From: Symbiodinium microadriaticum
Lineage: Eukaryota; Sar; Dinophyceae; Suessiales; Symbiodiniaceae
Reading direction: 5' to 3'
DNA: 64,000 nt
Assembly (NCBI GenBank): GCA_001939145.1
Contig: LSRX01000351.1
Span: 390,253-454,252, forward strand
Shown here piece after piece: positions 41,485-50,846 of this stretch. The notes under the pieces were generated by a model. That model saw nothing but the letters and a program-made list of their open reading frames with translations. It searched no databases and was not told the origin of the DNA. The stretch's first letter is position 1. Every line of letters begins with the position of its first letter. The translations under genes and the position numbers were made by a program.

Positions 41485-41651
41485 CCCGGAGACTCCAATA
41501 CCCCTTAGTTAAGGAATAGACCTTAAAATTAAGGGTTTAGGGTTCGGGGCTTAGGGGTTAGGAATTAAGGAATATACCTTAAAACTATAATAGGGTTCCC
41601 TTATATGAGTTAAGGGCTAATCCTCACTTAAGGGGATCTTGGAGTCTCTGG
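41485..41651. mobile_element. palindromic element, family B, with telomeric insert
   Basis: CCCGGAGACTCCAATACCCC and GGATCTTGGAGTCTCTGG. Inside, TTAAGGAATA(G/T)ACCTTAAAA occurs at 41509-41528 and 41565-41584 and brackets 36 bp of TTTAGGG-like DNA. Confidence 0.65.
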
Positions 41652-41654
41652 ACC

Positions 41655-41822
41655 CTGAACCCTAAACCCTAAATCCCGAATATAGAACCTTATCATAGAT
41701 CCCTTACAGAGCCCTTTAAGGGATCCCTTGAAAGGAACCCTATTCTAAACCCTAAACCCCTAAACCCTAAACCCTAAACCCCAAACCCCAAACCCTAAAC
41801 CCGAAACCCAAACCCTAAACCC
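41655..41822 (-). repeat. telomere-like CCCTAAA tracts
   Basis: Two CCCTAAA tracts (41655-41680 and 41740-41822) around a short spacer. Confidence 0.7.
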
Positions 41823-41935
41823 ATAAAGTGACAGGCCCCCAGATCCCCCTTTTATCCCTTAATCAAGGAGTATGCCGTACATCAAAACAGGGATCTGGCG
41901 ATGATTTGCGGTATACTCCTTAATTGAAGGATAAT

Positions 41936-42085
41936 CCCAGAGAGCCCAATACCCCTTAAGTAAGGAATATACCTTAAATCATAAGATTAAAGCGCCTATA
42001 TTTTAAGGTATACCTTAAATCATAAGATTAAAGCCCCTATAATTTAAGGTATGGTCTTTAATTAAGGGGTACTGGGCTCTCTGGG
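41936..42085. mobile_element. palindromic element, family B, double core
   Basis: CCCAGAGAGCCCAATACCCC and GGGGTACTGGGCTCTCTGGG; core ACCTTAAATCATAAGATTAAAG occurs twice. Confidence 0.7.
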
Positions 42086-42559
42086 CTGGTGTTTGTGGGG
42101 CATCTTACGGTGCAGCCGGGATCAGAAAGCCTTCCCATGAGCTTTCCAGATGGTGTGTGCTATTCGTTTCGGACGGTTTAGGGTTTTAGGGTTTTGGGGT
42201 TTAGGGTTTGGGGTTTGGGGTTGATTCGCCTCGAAACCTCTTACACAGCACAGCGCCCATTTTAGAAGCCGCTTCGTTTCGGCGAATCAAGCATGCGCAC
42301 CAACCCAAACTGCCTAAACTTCAACTGGTCCCTGATTGGGGTTGAGGGTTTAGGGTTTAGGGGAGGTTTGGGATGCTATGAGCCCAAAGAGTTAAACAAC
42401 TGCCAAAACTATTTCTTGCATTCCTTGTTCTATCTGAACTATACTGAAGCCATACAGCACCCTGAAAATAAAACCCTAGCTAGACCCTAAACTCTAACAG
42501 GAACCTTTGCGCAGGGAACGTCTATTGACTCCATAGAGGAGCCTTTTTCCAGTTCTCAA

Positions 42560-42674
42560 CCCAGACCACCGGAAGGATCTAACAGGTAGATCCCCTAATT
42601 TGGGACCCTATACTACTAAGGGGTACTTTACAAGAACCCCCCTTATTTTTTTTAGATCCTTCCGGTGGTCTGGG
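42560..42674. mobile_element. palindromic element, family C
   Basis: CCCAGACCACCGGAAGGATC and GATCCTTCCGGTGGTCTGGG; TCAA directly on both sides. Confidence 0.75.
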
Positions 42675-42843
42675 TCAAGGCCATTAGATTATACAATAAC
42701 TGGACACCCCAAGCCCCCGGGATACCTACCTAACTGTGATTGTAGGGTTTAGGCTTTAAGGTTTTAGGGATTTTAGGGTTTAGGGTTTAGGCTTTAAAGT
42801 TAGGGTTTAAAAGTTTACGGTTTAGGATTTAAGGTTAGGGTTT

Positions 42844-42935
42844 ACCTGGGGATCCAGAAACCTACCGTTTTAAGGGTTCTACCCTCTAATTAAGGGGTCA
42901 CAACCTACTATTTGGTAGGGTTTGGGGTCACAGGT
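42844..42935 (-). mobile_element. palindromic element, family D, reverse
   Basis: ACCTGGGGATCCAGAAACC and GGTAGGGTTTGGGGTCACAGGT; close to the family consensus. Confidence 0.7.
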
Positions 42936-43099
42936 AGGGTTTAGTCTTCAAGCCTTGGCCGTCTTAGCGGGGTCCAGTCCATTAAGGGACACTAGGAGGG
43001 ACGCCTAGAAGGGACCCCCAATCCTAATACCCTATATAACCCTTATATACCCCTTATACAGTCTCGTAAGGCCGCTATAGAACCCAAAGGGTCCCTTCT

Positions 43100-43190
43100 A
43101 AACCCTAAACCCTGACCCCTAAACCCTAAACCCTAACCCTTAAACCCTAAACCCTAACCCTTAAACCCTAAACCCTAAACCCCAGGGGTC
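43100..43190 (-). repeat. telomere-like CCCTAAA array
   Basis: CCCTAAA units, with the block CCCTAACCCTTAAACCC present twice. Confidence 0.75.
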
Positions 43191-43224
43191 CCTTGAAGGG
43201 TCTCTCCTTGAGTCGCTTGAGTCC

Positions 43225-43311
43225 CAGGATGTCATTGCCTTCAATGCTGCCATCAGCGCCTGTGAAAAGGCGGTCCAGCGCCAGCAAGCATCTAGGTTGT
43301 TCAGTGGGTGT
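43225..43311 (+). pseudogene. orphan PPR fragment
   Basis: 29 codons start QDVIAFNAAISACEKAVQ, a clear PPR repeat core; it then runs into TTTAGGG DNA. Like the fragment at 40031 it has no neighbouring repeats. Confidence 0.6.
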
Positions 43312-43624
43312 AGGGTTTAGGGTTTAGGGTCTATGATTAGGGGTTTAGGGTTAGCGGTTTAAGGTTTAGGGTCTAGGGTTTAGGCACGGTATGTTGTTTT
43401 TTGTGTTTAGTTGTCTGTTTCTGGGCTCCCTCTACTGTGCCGCATTACACCTAGCGAAATCCGCATACCTTACATTCCCAATGGGTTAACCCTAAGCCAC
43501 CCTAAACCCTAAACCCCTAAACCCCCTGAACCCTAAGCCGAGGCATTGCATCTTTTAGATGGCCTGGCAGAGCGAAGTCTCAGCTCTGAGGAAGAACTCT
43601 TGCGAGGAAAAGAACCCCGGAGGC

Positions 43625-43740
43625 GGTGTTAGGGGTTTAGGGTTTAGGTTTTTGGGGTTTAGGGTTCAGGGCTTAGGGGTTTAGGGTTTAGGGCTTAGGG
43701 GTTTAGGGTTTAGGGTTTAGGGGTTTAGGGCTTAGGGCTG
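43625..43740 (+). repeat. telomere-like TTTAGGG array
   Basis: TTTAGGG, TTTAGGGG and CTTAGGGG units directly against a family B element. Confidence 0.8.
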
Positions 43741-43840
43741 ATATCCCTTAATTAAGAAATAGACCTTAATCAAATTATAGTAGGATCCCTATTGTGATTT
43801 AAGGCATATTCCTTAATTAAGGGATATTGGAGTCTCTGGG
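43741..43840. mobile_element. palindromic element, family B, left end lost
   Basis: Starts inside the left arm (ATATCCCTTAATTAAG) and ends GGGATATTGGAGTCTCTGGG. Confidence 0.6.
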
Positions 43841-43941
43841 AAGCCAGAAGCCTTAATCTCGGGCTCGGAAGAAGTACAGTAACAAGGGTTTAGGCTTTAG
43901 GGTACAATATCAACTGTAATAATATCCCCTTACAGTCGCTA

Positions 43942-44063
43942 CCCAGACCACCGGAAGGATTGAAACAAGCAGCTCTCCTAACTTGGGACCCTATACTATT
44001 AAGGGGTACTTCATAGGAACCCCCTTGTGGGATCTATTTTTTAGATCCTTCCGGTGGTCTGGG
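43942..44063. mobile_element. palindromic element, family C, with 7 bp target duplication
   Basis: CCCAGACCACCGGAAGGAT and GATCCTTCCGGTGGTCTGGG; AGTCGCT lies one base outside each end (43934-43940 and 44065-44071). Confidence 0.75.
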
Positions 44064-44548
44064 TAGTCGCTCATAGGTGTCTAGACAAATATGCCCCAGA
44101 AGCCCTGTTCGGATTATCAAGCGCCCTATACAAAGCCCTCAATCCAAGGGTTTAGGTGATTTTGGGTTTTCGGGTTTAGCGTTTATTTAGGGTTTTGGGT
44201 TTTGGGTTTTAGGGTTTAGCATTTAGGTGTGTAGGGTTTAGGGGTTTATATAGGGGTTTAGGGTTGACGGTTTTAGGGTTTAGAGTTTCGGGTATTGGGG
44301 TTTATGGTCCTTTAAGGTCTTGGGTAGGAGCTTTTATCAGGGTGTTGAATTAACAAGTCATCTGACAGGGGCTTTATAAGGGCTGTACAGGGCCGTCAAC
44401 AGGGCAGGGGGGGGTTCTGAATATTGACGAAAAGTAACATCCCATTTACAGTCCCCATATAGAATCATGCGAGGATGTGTCCCATAACACCTTATTCTAC
44501 GTATCAAGGCTCCTATATTCAATGAAGAGTTTCGGGCTTTGAGGTTTC

Positions 44549-44998
44549 GGCATTGGCCCTGCGCGTCCTAAGTTTCTCAAAGCCCACTGCCTCAACAATA
44601 AAGCGAAAGACACTTTAAAAGGCCGCAGCGATCCCTTGCAAGCTCTGTTTGGCAATGCGGACCCTGAAGCAGCATTTGTGCTTCTGGCTGACTCAGAGGG
44701 GCTGGGTGTTATGGGGTTTGCGTGTCCGATGGGGAGCTCCATGTGATTTGTAGCTGTAACCCATACTGGAGGTCTTCCAAAGTGCACACAGGATGAAGTC
44801 GTGACTGTTCTCTGTTGGTTTGACGAAAGTCGGGGATGGCTTGCTATGGGCATTGGTGTTAAGGCTGTCCATGTTGGTTGTCGCTAGTTGATTGGTGCCG
44901 CAATGTTGCAGGATTTTCAAACAACGGCAATATCAGTATTGAAGCAGGCATCGAAAAGAGCTTGGCGAATAGATGATAGATTAGTCCTAAAGTCCTGA
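44549..44998 (+). pseudogene. unknown protein, 150 codons with two in-frame stops
   Basis: One frame stays protein-like for 150 codons but contains TGA at 44744-44746 and TAG at 44885-44887 and ends at TGA 44996-44998. Part 1 reads PKFLKAHCLNNKAKD and FGNADPEAAFVLLADSEG; part 2 reads THTGGLPKCTQDEVV and WFDESRGWLAMGIGVKAVHV; part 3 reads LKQASKRAWRIDDRLVLK. It has no ATG at its left end, where it abuts TTTAGGG-like DNA. The simplest reading is a decaying gene with two nonsense changes and no indels. I do not recognise the family. Minus-strand frames over the same bases are judged shadows. Recoding of TGA cannot be excluded, but the second stop argues against it. Confidence 0.55.
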
Positions 44999-45592
44999 AC
45001 TCTTGTGTTATCACTCACTCAGATCCCTGCATTCGGAGAAGTAGGTGACGCTAGGCTGAGGCTTTAAGGCCTTGGGTGTCCAGGGTTTGGGACTTAAAAG
45101 CCTCGCTTTAGATGCTTTGCCTCTCCACCCCTTATACACGTGTGGCCACACCTCTCTCCCTCTGCCACCTCTTCGTCTGTCTGGGGGTTTAGGGTTTAGG
45201 CTGTGCGGTGTAGGGTTTAGGTACATCGTGTGTATGTACTGCAGGTTCTTGCAAGGTCTTCGGCTTTGACGTGCTTTATCAAAACAAAACCTTTGCATAA
45301 ATCCTTATACAACCTATCTCCCATCCTTCCAACTTAGGGATACGAGCATTTCCGAAAACAAAGAACTCTCACACAAATTTATGGATAACGCATTCTAAGG
45401 TCACCTAGAAGAGCCCCCGATATTTCCACCAACCTCCAGAGAATCCCCCCAGATTAACGGGGCCCCTGAACCCAAAAACCCCCTAAACCCCTCAACCCTA
45501 AACTCCTAAACCCCTACACCCCTAAACCCCTAACCCTATACTCAGGCGCGGCATCTGCGATCTACGGTTTAGGGTTTGGGGGTTTAGGGATA

Positions 45593-45718
45593 TGGGTAGT
45601 TCTCTAAATTAGGGTCCCTGTTGAAGTCCCCAATATAGCGCGGCACCCTTAAAAAAGGACCCTAAAAGCCCTAAACCCTAAACCCTAAAAAGGGGACCCG
45701 AATTTAGAAATCTGCCCA
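45593..45718. mobile_element. palindromic element, family E, with telomeric insert
   Basis: TGGGTAGTTCTCTAAATTAGG and CCGAATTTAGAAATCTGCCCA. TA on both sides. A CCCTAAACCCTAAACCCTAA tract splits the right arm just before GGGGACCC. Confidence 0.65.
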
Positions 45719-45790
45719 TACTCAGGAATCCTTTGAGGATCTTCGGGGCTGCTTTTCAAAGGGATACGGTTGGGTTTAGGGTTTAGGGGT

Positions 45791-45884
45791 TGATGATAAA
45801 AACCTGCATTGCTTATAATAATAAGGAATATACCAAAATTACCATAGCTTGGGGTCCTTGAGGTAATGCGGGATTTACATCATC
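45791..45884. mobile_element. palindromic element, family I
   Basis: TGATGATAAAAACCTGC and GCGGGATTTACATCATC. Confidence 0.6.
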
Positions 45885-46318
45885 TAAACCCTAAAATCCT
45901 AAACACCAAACCCCAAACCCTAAACCCTAAACTCGCCCCAGCAGGGATCTTCTGGACACGCTGGCAATCATTATCATCAGCAGCAGTTAAGAATCCGTTG
46001 AGGGAGCATTGGGGCTCCTTTCAAAAGGGATATTTCGGAATCCTTGAAGGATCTCTAAGGGTTTGTTAAGGGCTCCTATCTACAATGGATCCAGGAGGGT
46101 AGGGTTTAGGGTTGAGGGTTTAGGGTTTATAGGGGTTTAGGGGTTTGGGGGTTTAGGGTTTAGGATTTAGGGTTCCATGGGACTTGGACTATCGACGAGC
46201 CTTAAGTCCTACCCTAAACCCTAACCCTAAGCCCCAAACCCCTATCCGCAAAAAAAGAACTCAAGATCCTGAGCCCAGGCCATCTTGGGCCCAGAGCACA
46301 GCGAGCTGCAGCTGCTAC

Positions 46319-46429
46319 CCCAGACCACCGGAAGGATCCAAAAAAGAGATCCCCTAATTTGGGACCCTAAACTACTAAGGGTACTTTAAAGGAGCTCCCC
46401 TAATTTTCAGATCCTTCCGGTGGTCTGGG
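46319..46429. mobile_element. palindromic element, family C, with 6 bp target duplication
   Basis: CCCAGACCACCGGAAGGATC and GATCCTTCCGGTGGTCTGGG; CTGCTA lies one base outside each end. Confidence 0.7.
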
Positions 46430-46489
46430 ACTGCTATCCTGGCTTCCTCCCACCGAGGCCGCGCCAGGCATTAGGAATGAGGGTTTCGG

Positions 46490-46850
46490 GTTTGGGGCTA
46501 TAACACAACAACCCTAAACCCAAACCCCTAAACCCCTAAACCCCCCTAAACCCCTAAACCCTGAACCCCTAAACCCCTAAACCCTAAACCCTTATGGGGT
46601 TTAGGGGTTTAGGGTGCGCTGTAGGGTTAACCCGGGATCCGAGAGCCTATGGTTTTAGGGGTTGTACCCCGGGAGAAAAAGGGGTCGTAACCTGGTGGTT
46701 TTGTGGGGCCTTAATCCCCTAAACCCTAAATCCTAAACCCTTAACCCTAAAGCCTAAACCCTAAATCCTAAACCCTAAACCCTAAACCCTAAATCCTAAA
46801 CCCTAAATCCTAAACCCTTAACCCTAAAGCCTAAATCTTTGGGGCTTAGG
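46490..46850 (-). repeat. telomere-like arrays with a D-like remnant
   Basis: CCCTAAA arrays at 46505-46592 and 46707-46850. Between them a strongly diverged family D remnant (CCCGGGATCC to GGTCGTAACC). Confidence 0.65.
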
Positions 46851-47023
46851 TGGGGCCTCAGACCTTGGGGTTTAGGGTTTAGCGTACAGGGTTTAGGGCG
46901 CTTTAGGGGTTTTGTGTGTTAGGGCTGAATATAAAAAGCTCTTGAGACTCAATGTAGGGGCCTGGACAATCACCTACCCTAAACCCTAAACCCTAAACCC
47001 TGGGCTCAGTCAATAGACGCAAA

Positions 47024-47124
47024 TGGGTAGTTCTCTAAATTAGGGTCCCTTCCAAGGTCCTTGGTATAAGGGTGCCGTACTATATTGTGGACTTAGAAAG
47101 GGACCCTAATTCAGGGAACTACCC
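47024..47124. mobile_element. palindromic element, family E
   Basis: TGGGTAGTTCTCTAAATTAGG and CCTAATTCAGGGAACTACCC; the last base of the right end merges into a CCCTAAA tract. Confidence 0.6.
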
Positions 47125-47139
47125 TAAACCCTAAACCCT

Positions 47140-47226
47140 AAACCCAAGCCCTACAAAATAGTAGGTGATGACCCCCTTAAATAGAGGGTATAACCCTTAA
47201 AACGGTAGGTTTTTGGATTCACAGGT
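47140..47226 (+). mobile_element. palindromic element, family D, left tip replaced
   Basis: CCCAAGCCCTACAAAATAGTAGG to GGTTTTTGGATTCACAGGT; the normal ACCTGTGACCC tip is replaced by CCCTAAA repeats. Confidence 0.55.
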
Positions 47227-47509
47227 ATACCCTAAACCCTCAGCCCTGAACCCTAAACCCTAAATAAACCCTACACCCTAAACCCTAAATAAACCCAAAT
47301 GTTACACCATTACCATGTTTCCCCGAACTTCGAGTCTGGCTACTAATACTAAGAGCCGTTTAGGGTTTAGGGTTCAGGGTTTAGGAGTTTAGGGTTTAGG
47401 GGTTTAGGGGTTAAGGGTTTAGGGGTTTAGGGTTTAGGGCCCTGCAGACCATTTGTGCCTCGGCTGCTTGCTTCCTAAAATCCGAGCCCCCCTCTGTGTA
47501 AGGAGACTT

Positions 47510-47558
47510 AAACCCTAAACCCTAATACCCTAATACCCTAAACCCTAAACCCTAAAAG
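47510..47558 (-). repeat. telomere-like insert in paralogous flank
   Basis: CCCTAAA/CCCTAATA units between GAGACTT and GGCCCATCTAACT. The paralogous flank at 50818-50830 has GACT and GGCCCATCTAACT directly joined. Confidence 0.75.
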
Positions 47559-47842
47559 GCCCATCTAACTCTTTGGAGGTTGAGCCTTAGAGACCAAGGG
47601 CTCAGGGTTTATGGTGGTCAGGTTTGGGGGGTATATGCACTCAGAGGCTTGGGCTTCTAGCGCTTGGAGCAGTAACTTCCATATTCACATCAGCACTCCG
47701 TAGTTCCCTAAACCTCTACGCTCTGAAGCCATAAAGCCCGACCGAATCTTCCCGACAGACCCTAGGTAATTCGAAGAACCGGTCTGAAAGCCCTAAAGCC
47801 TTTAATGGTGACCACAAGCTTCAGACGCCAACGCTGCGCAAG

Positions 47843-49627
47843 ATGTCGCTGACTGTGCAAGTTGGACTGCTCAGTGGCAGGACAGTTACTGTGCAAGCCG
47901 ACTTGGAGGAAGCAGTCGGAACTTTGAAACGTCGAGCGGAAACGGCGCTCGAAGTGGGCAAAGGACGGCTAGTAGACTCATCTGGAGGCGTTCTGGATGT
48001 AGATGCACCAATCAAGCGTGCCCGGCTACATGATGGTGACTCACTCGTTTTGAATATAAGCAGCGTTCAAGTGCAAGCCACCCTTGGCGCTTTTGCTGCC
48101 GTTCTTGGCGACAAATCGTTCGTGAGCTGGGGACATTCTGATCTTGGTGGTGACAGTAGTGCAGTGCAGAAGCAGCTGAAGAATGTGCAACAGATCCAAG
48201 CTTCCAACACTGCTTTTGCAGCCATTCTTGCCGATGGATCTGTCGTGACCTGGGGTTATGCTGACTCAGGTGGTGACAGTAGTGCAGTGCAGGATCAGCT
48301 GAAGAATGTGCAACAGATCCAAGCTTCGGACCGTGCGTTTGCTGCCATTCTCAATGATGGATCTGTCGTGACCTGGGGTCATGCTTCCTTCGGTGGTGAC
48401 AGTAGTGCTGTGCAAAGTCAGCTGAAGAATGTGCAGCAGATCCAAGCCACCGGCGGCTACATGGACGGCGCATTTGCTGCCATTCTTGCCGATGGGTCCG
48501 TCGTAACCTGGGGTGATGCTGGTTACGGTGGTGACAGTAGTGATGTGCAGGGTCAGCTGAAGAATGTGCAGCAGATCCAAGCCACCGGCGGCTACATGGA
48601 CGGCGCATTTGCTGCCATTCTTGCCGATGGGTCCGTCGTAACCTGGGGTGATGCTGGTTACGGTGGTGACAGTAGTGATGTGCAGGATCAGCTGAAGAAT
48701 GTGCAGCAGATCCAAGCCGCCCGCGGCTACATGGGCGGTGCATTTGCTGCCATTCTTGCCGATGGCTCTGTCGTGACTTGGGGTAATAATTACGGTAGTG
48801 ACAGTAGTGCTGTGCAGGATCAGCTGAAGAATGTGCAGCAGATCCAAGCCGCCCGCGGCTACATGGGCGGTGCATTTGCTGCCATTCTTGCCGATGGCTC
48901 TGTCGTGACTTGGGGTAATAATTACGGTAGTGACAGTAGTGCAGTGCAGGATCAGCTGAAGAATGTGCAGCACATCCAAGCCACTGAACGGGCTTTTGCT
49001 GCCATTCTTGCCGATGGCTCCGTCGTGACATGGGGAGGTTCTCACTTTGGTGGTGACAGTAGTTCTGTCCAGGATCAGCTGAAGAATGTGCAGCAGGTCC
49101 AAGCCACTGGCTTTGCATTTGCTGCCATTCTCAGTGATGGATCTGTCGTGACCTGGGGTGATGCTGGTTACGGTGGTGTCAGTAGCGATGTGCAGGATCA
49201 GCTGAAGAATGTGCAGCAGATCCAAGCCACTGAACGGGCTTTTGCTGCCATTCTTGCCGATGGCTCTGTCGTGACCTGGGGTGATGCTGACTCAGGTGGT
49301 GACAGTAGTGCAGTGCAGGATCAGCTGAAGAATGTGCAACAGATCCAAGCTTCGGACCGTGCGTTTGCTGCCATTCTTGCCGGTGGGTCCGTCGTAACCT
49401 GGGGTGATGCTGGTTACGGTGGTGACAGTAGTGATGTGCAGGATCAGCTGAAGAATGTGCAGCAGATCCAAGCCACCGGCGGCTACATGGACGGCGCATT
49501 TGCTGCCATTCTTGGCGATGGATCTGTCGTGACCTGGGGGTCTGAAGAGGTGGCAAAGGTGGAAGAGGACGCGCTGGAGGAGGAAGACGAAGAGGAAGAG
49601 GAAGCGGAAGAGGAAGAACTGCGGTAG
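47843..49627 (+). CDS. ubiquitin-like + RCC1-like repeat protein, copy 1
   Basis: Single open frame of 594 residues from ATG 47843. Residues 1-72 read like a ubiquitin-type beta-grasp (MSLTVQVGLLSGRTVTVQAD, a helix EEAVGTLKRRAETALEVG, ending DGDSLVLNI) but lack a C-terminal diglycine, so it is not a conjugated tag. Then 12 tandem units of 41-44 residues carry AFAAILADGSVVTWG...GGDSSAVQDQLKNVQQIQA, a short version of the RCC1/beta-propeller repeat. A 22-residue acidic tail (EEEDEEEEEAEEEE) closes it. No HECT, kinase or GEF-defining feature is visible; automatic labels such as HERC or UVR8 would rest on the repeats alone. Units 4/5 and 6/7 look identical in DNA, showing recent internal duplication. 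A scaffold or binding role is inferred. Four same-strand copies follow one another; no stop or shift was seen in any of them. Confidence 0.85.
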   Translation: MSLTVQVGLLSGRTVTVQADLEEAVGTLKRRAETALEVGKGRLVDSSGGVLDVDAPIKRARLHDGDSLVLNISSVQVQATLGAFAAVLGDKSFVSWGHSDLGGDSSAVQKQLKNVQQIQASNTAFAAILADGSVVTWGYADSGGDSSAVQDQLKNVQQIQASDRAFAAILNDGSVVTWGHASFGGDSSAVQSQLKNVQQIQATGGYMDGAFAAILADGSVVTWGDAGYGGDSSDVQGQLKNVQQIQATGGYMDGAFAAILADGSVVTWGDAGYGGDSSDVQDQLKNVQQIQAARGYMGGAFAAILADGSVVTWGNNYGSDSSAVQDQLKNVQQIQAARGYMGGAFAAILADGSVVTWGNNYGSDSSAVQDQLKNVQHIQATERAFAAILADGSVVTWGGSHFGGDSSSVQDQLKNVQQVQATGFAFAAILSDGSVVTWGDAGYGGVSSDVQDQLKNVQQIQATERAFAAILADGSVVTWGDADSGGDSSAVQDQLKNVQQIQASDRAFAAILAGGSVVTWGDAGYGGDSSDVQDQLKNVQQIQATGGYMDGAFAAILGDGSVVTWGSEEVAKVEEDALEEEDEEEEEAEEEELR

Positions 49628-49769
49628 TCACCCCTGAAATGCCAGCCCTGTGAACCGAAGCAGGAGTCGTCCGCGGCTTTGCGGTTAAAGACTTGGGGCC
49701 TCCTGGCTTGTGTTTTCAGATCTAAAGGATTGGCTTCTTCAAAGTCTTCCTGTCAACATCAAGCAGCCG

Positions 49770-49848
49770 CCCTGCAAGAAGTAGCTAAACCCTAAACCCT
49801 AAACCCTAAACCCTAAACCCTATAAACCCTAAACCCTGCAAGAAGTAG
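49770..49848 (-). repeat. telomere-like insert bracketed by a 15 bp direct repeat
   Basis: CCCTGCAAGAAGTAG at 49770-49784 and 49834-49848 brackets 49 bp of CCCTAAA repeats. The equivalent site after copies 2 and 3 has one GCAAGAAGTAGCAGC and no repeats. Confidence 0.85.
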
Positions 49849-50204
49849 CAGCTCTGCGTGACGCGGGACACGTTGCAGCTGACGCCAGGAGTCGCAGGGT
49901 TGCATTAGGCTTAGAACCCTAAACCCTCATTTTAAGGGTTTAGGGTTTAGGGTTTAGGGTCGGAGCTTATATTCTGCATCATACGCCCACTTCGACCTTC
50001 GCTTTTTTATTGGTTTAGGTTCAAGGCTTTGGGTTTAGGATTCGAAAGTGTTTTACATGCGTCAGGACTTGTCGTAAGGCTTAGGTGAGTTTTTCGGGGT
50101 GCGTTTCCGGGGCTACTAGTAACACAACACTCAGCGATGACTGGCGTCATGCACTCAAGTGTCTTTCTCTCCTGTCCATGTAAAGACACGTCCCATGCAC
50201 ATTC

Positions 50205-50345
50205 GCTCCTAAACCCTAAACCCTAAACCGTGATACCCTAAACCCCTAAACCCCTAAACTCTAATCCCTAATCCCGAAGCCCTAAGCCCTAAACCCTAAT
50301 CCTCTAAACCCTAGTCCCTAAACCCGAAACCGCGACACCCTAAAG
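50205..50345 (-). repeat. telomere-like CCCTAAA array
   Basis: CCCTAAA, CCCTAAT and CCCCTAAA units. Confidence 0.75.
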
Positions 50346-50846
50346 TTTAAAGCCCTGGCTCTCAGAGCCCTTGAAGGAGCTGTTTATAGAGCCTGAGCCC
50401 CAGACCTTCGGAGATCCCTCAACTAATGAATATCTACCTTACCTACAGTGCTTTAGGGTTTAGCGTTTGGGGGTTACGGGTTTATGGGGTTTGTGGTTTA
50501 TAGTTTAGGGGTTCAGGGGTAGGGTCATGAGCCCTGTACCATGGCACGCTTCTCGAACCAAGAAAACTACTCTGCAAGGTTCCTGTAAAGGTATTTCCCA
50601 AAACCCGAAAAGGAACCTTGTAAACGAACCTTTTTGCTCTATGGGTAAGTGGAGGATTTATGGGAAGGTTGCAAGCCCCTAAACCCCTAAACACCTAAAC
50701 CCCTAAACCCCTAAACCCTAAACCCTGAATCCGAAACTCCAATACCAAGAAACCTGAGACTTGCAAACTATCCGTGCCTCGTCTTTTTGCTGCCCCAACC
50801 CAAGGCCCCCATGCGAAAGAAGACTGGCCCATCTAACTCCTTGGAG

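Larger units (their letters stand above)
38703..44548. other. repeat region with PPR shards
   Basis: It holds telomere-like arrays (39890-40000, 40095-40300, 40375-40760, 41655-41822, 43100-43190, 43625-43740), families D, F, B, C and K, and two short PPR fragments (40031 and 43225). Unique DNA at 38960-39190, 41090-41250 and 42100-42480 shows no convincing gene. Confidence 0.55.
44999..47842. other. gene-free repeat region
   Basis: It holds telomere-like arrays (45475-45540, 46490-46600, 46705-46850, 47340-47440, 47510-47558), families E (45593, 47024), I (45791), C (46319) and D (46630, 47140). From about 47450 the DNA is paralogous to the flank upstream of the second RCC1-like gene. Confidence 0.55.

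Noticed and set aside
44744..44746. Selenocysteine TGA
   Set aside because: A second in-frame stop (TAG 44885) follows, and no selenoprotein context was recognised.
48266..49225. Long minus-strand open frame antisense to RCC1-like copy 1 (also 52331-53305 and 57885-59502 antisense to copies 2 and 3)
   Set aside because: Its product is just the mirror of the plus-strand repeats (LDLLHILQLILH units). The plus frame has a start, a fold-like N-terminus and an acidic tail.
47843..49627. HERC-type ubiquitin ligase or UVR8 photoreceptor label
   Set aside because: Only RCC1-like repeats support it; there is no HECT domain, and the tryptophan pattern of UVR8 cannot be shown from these short units.
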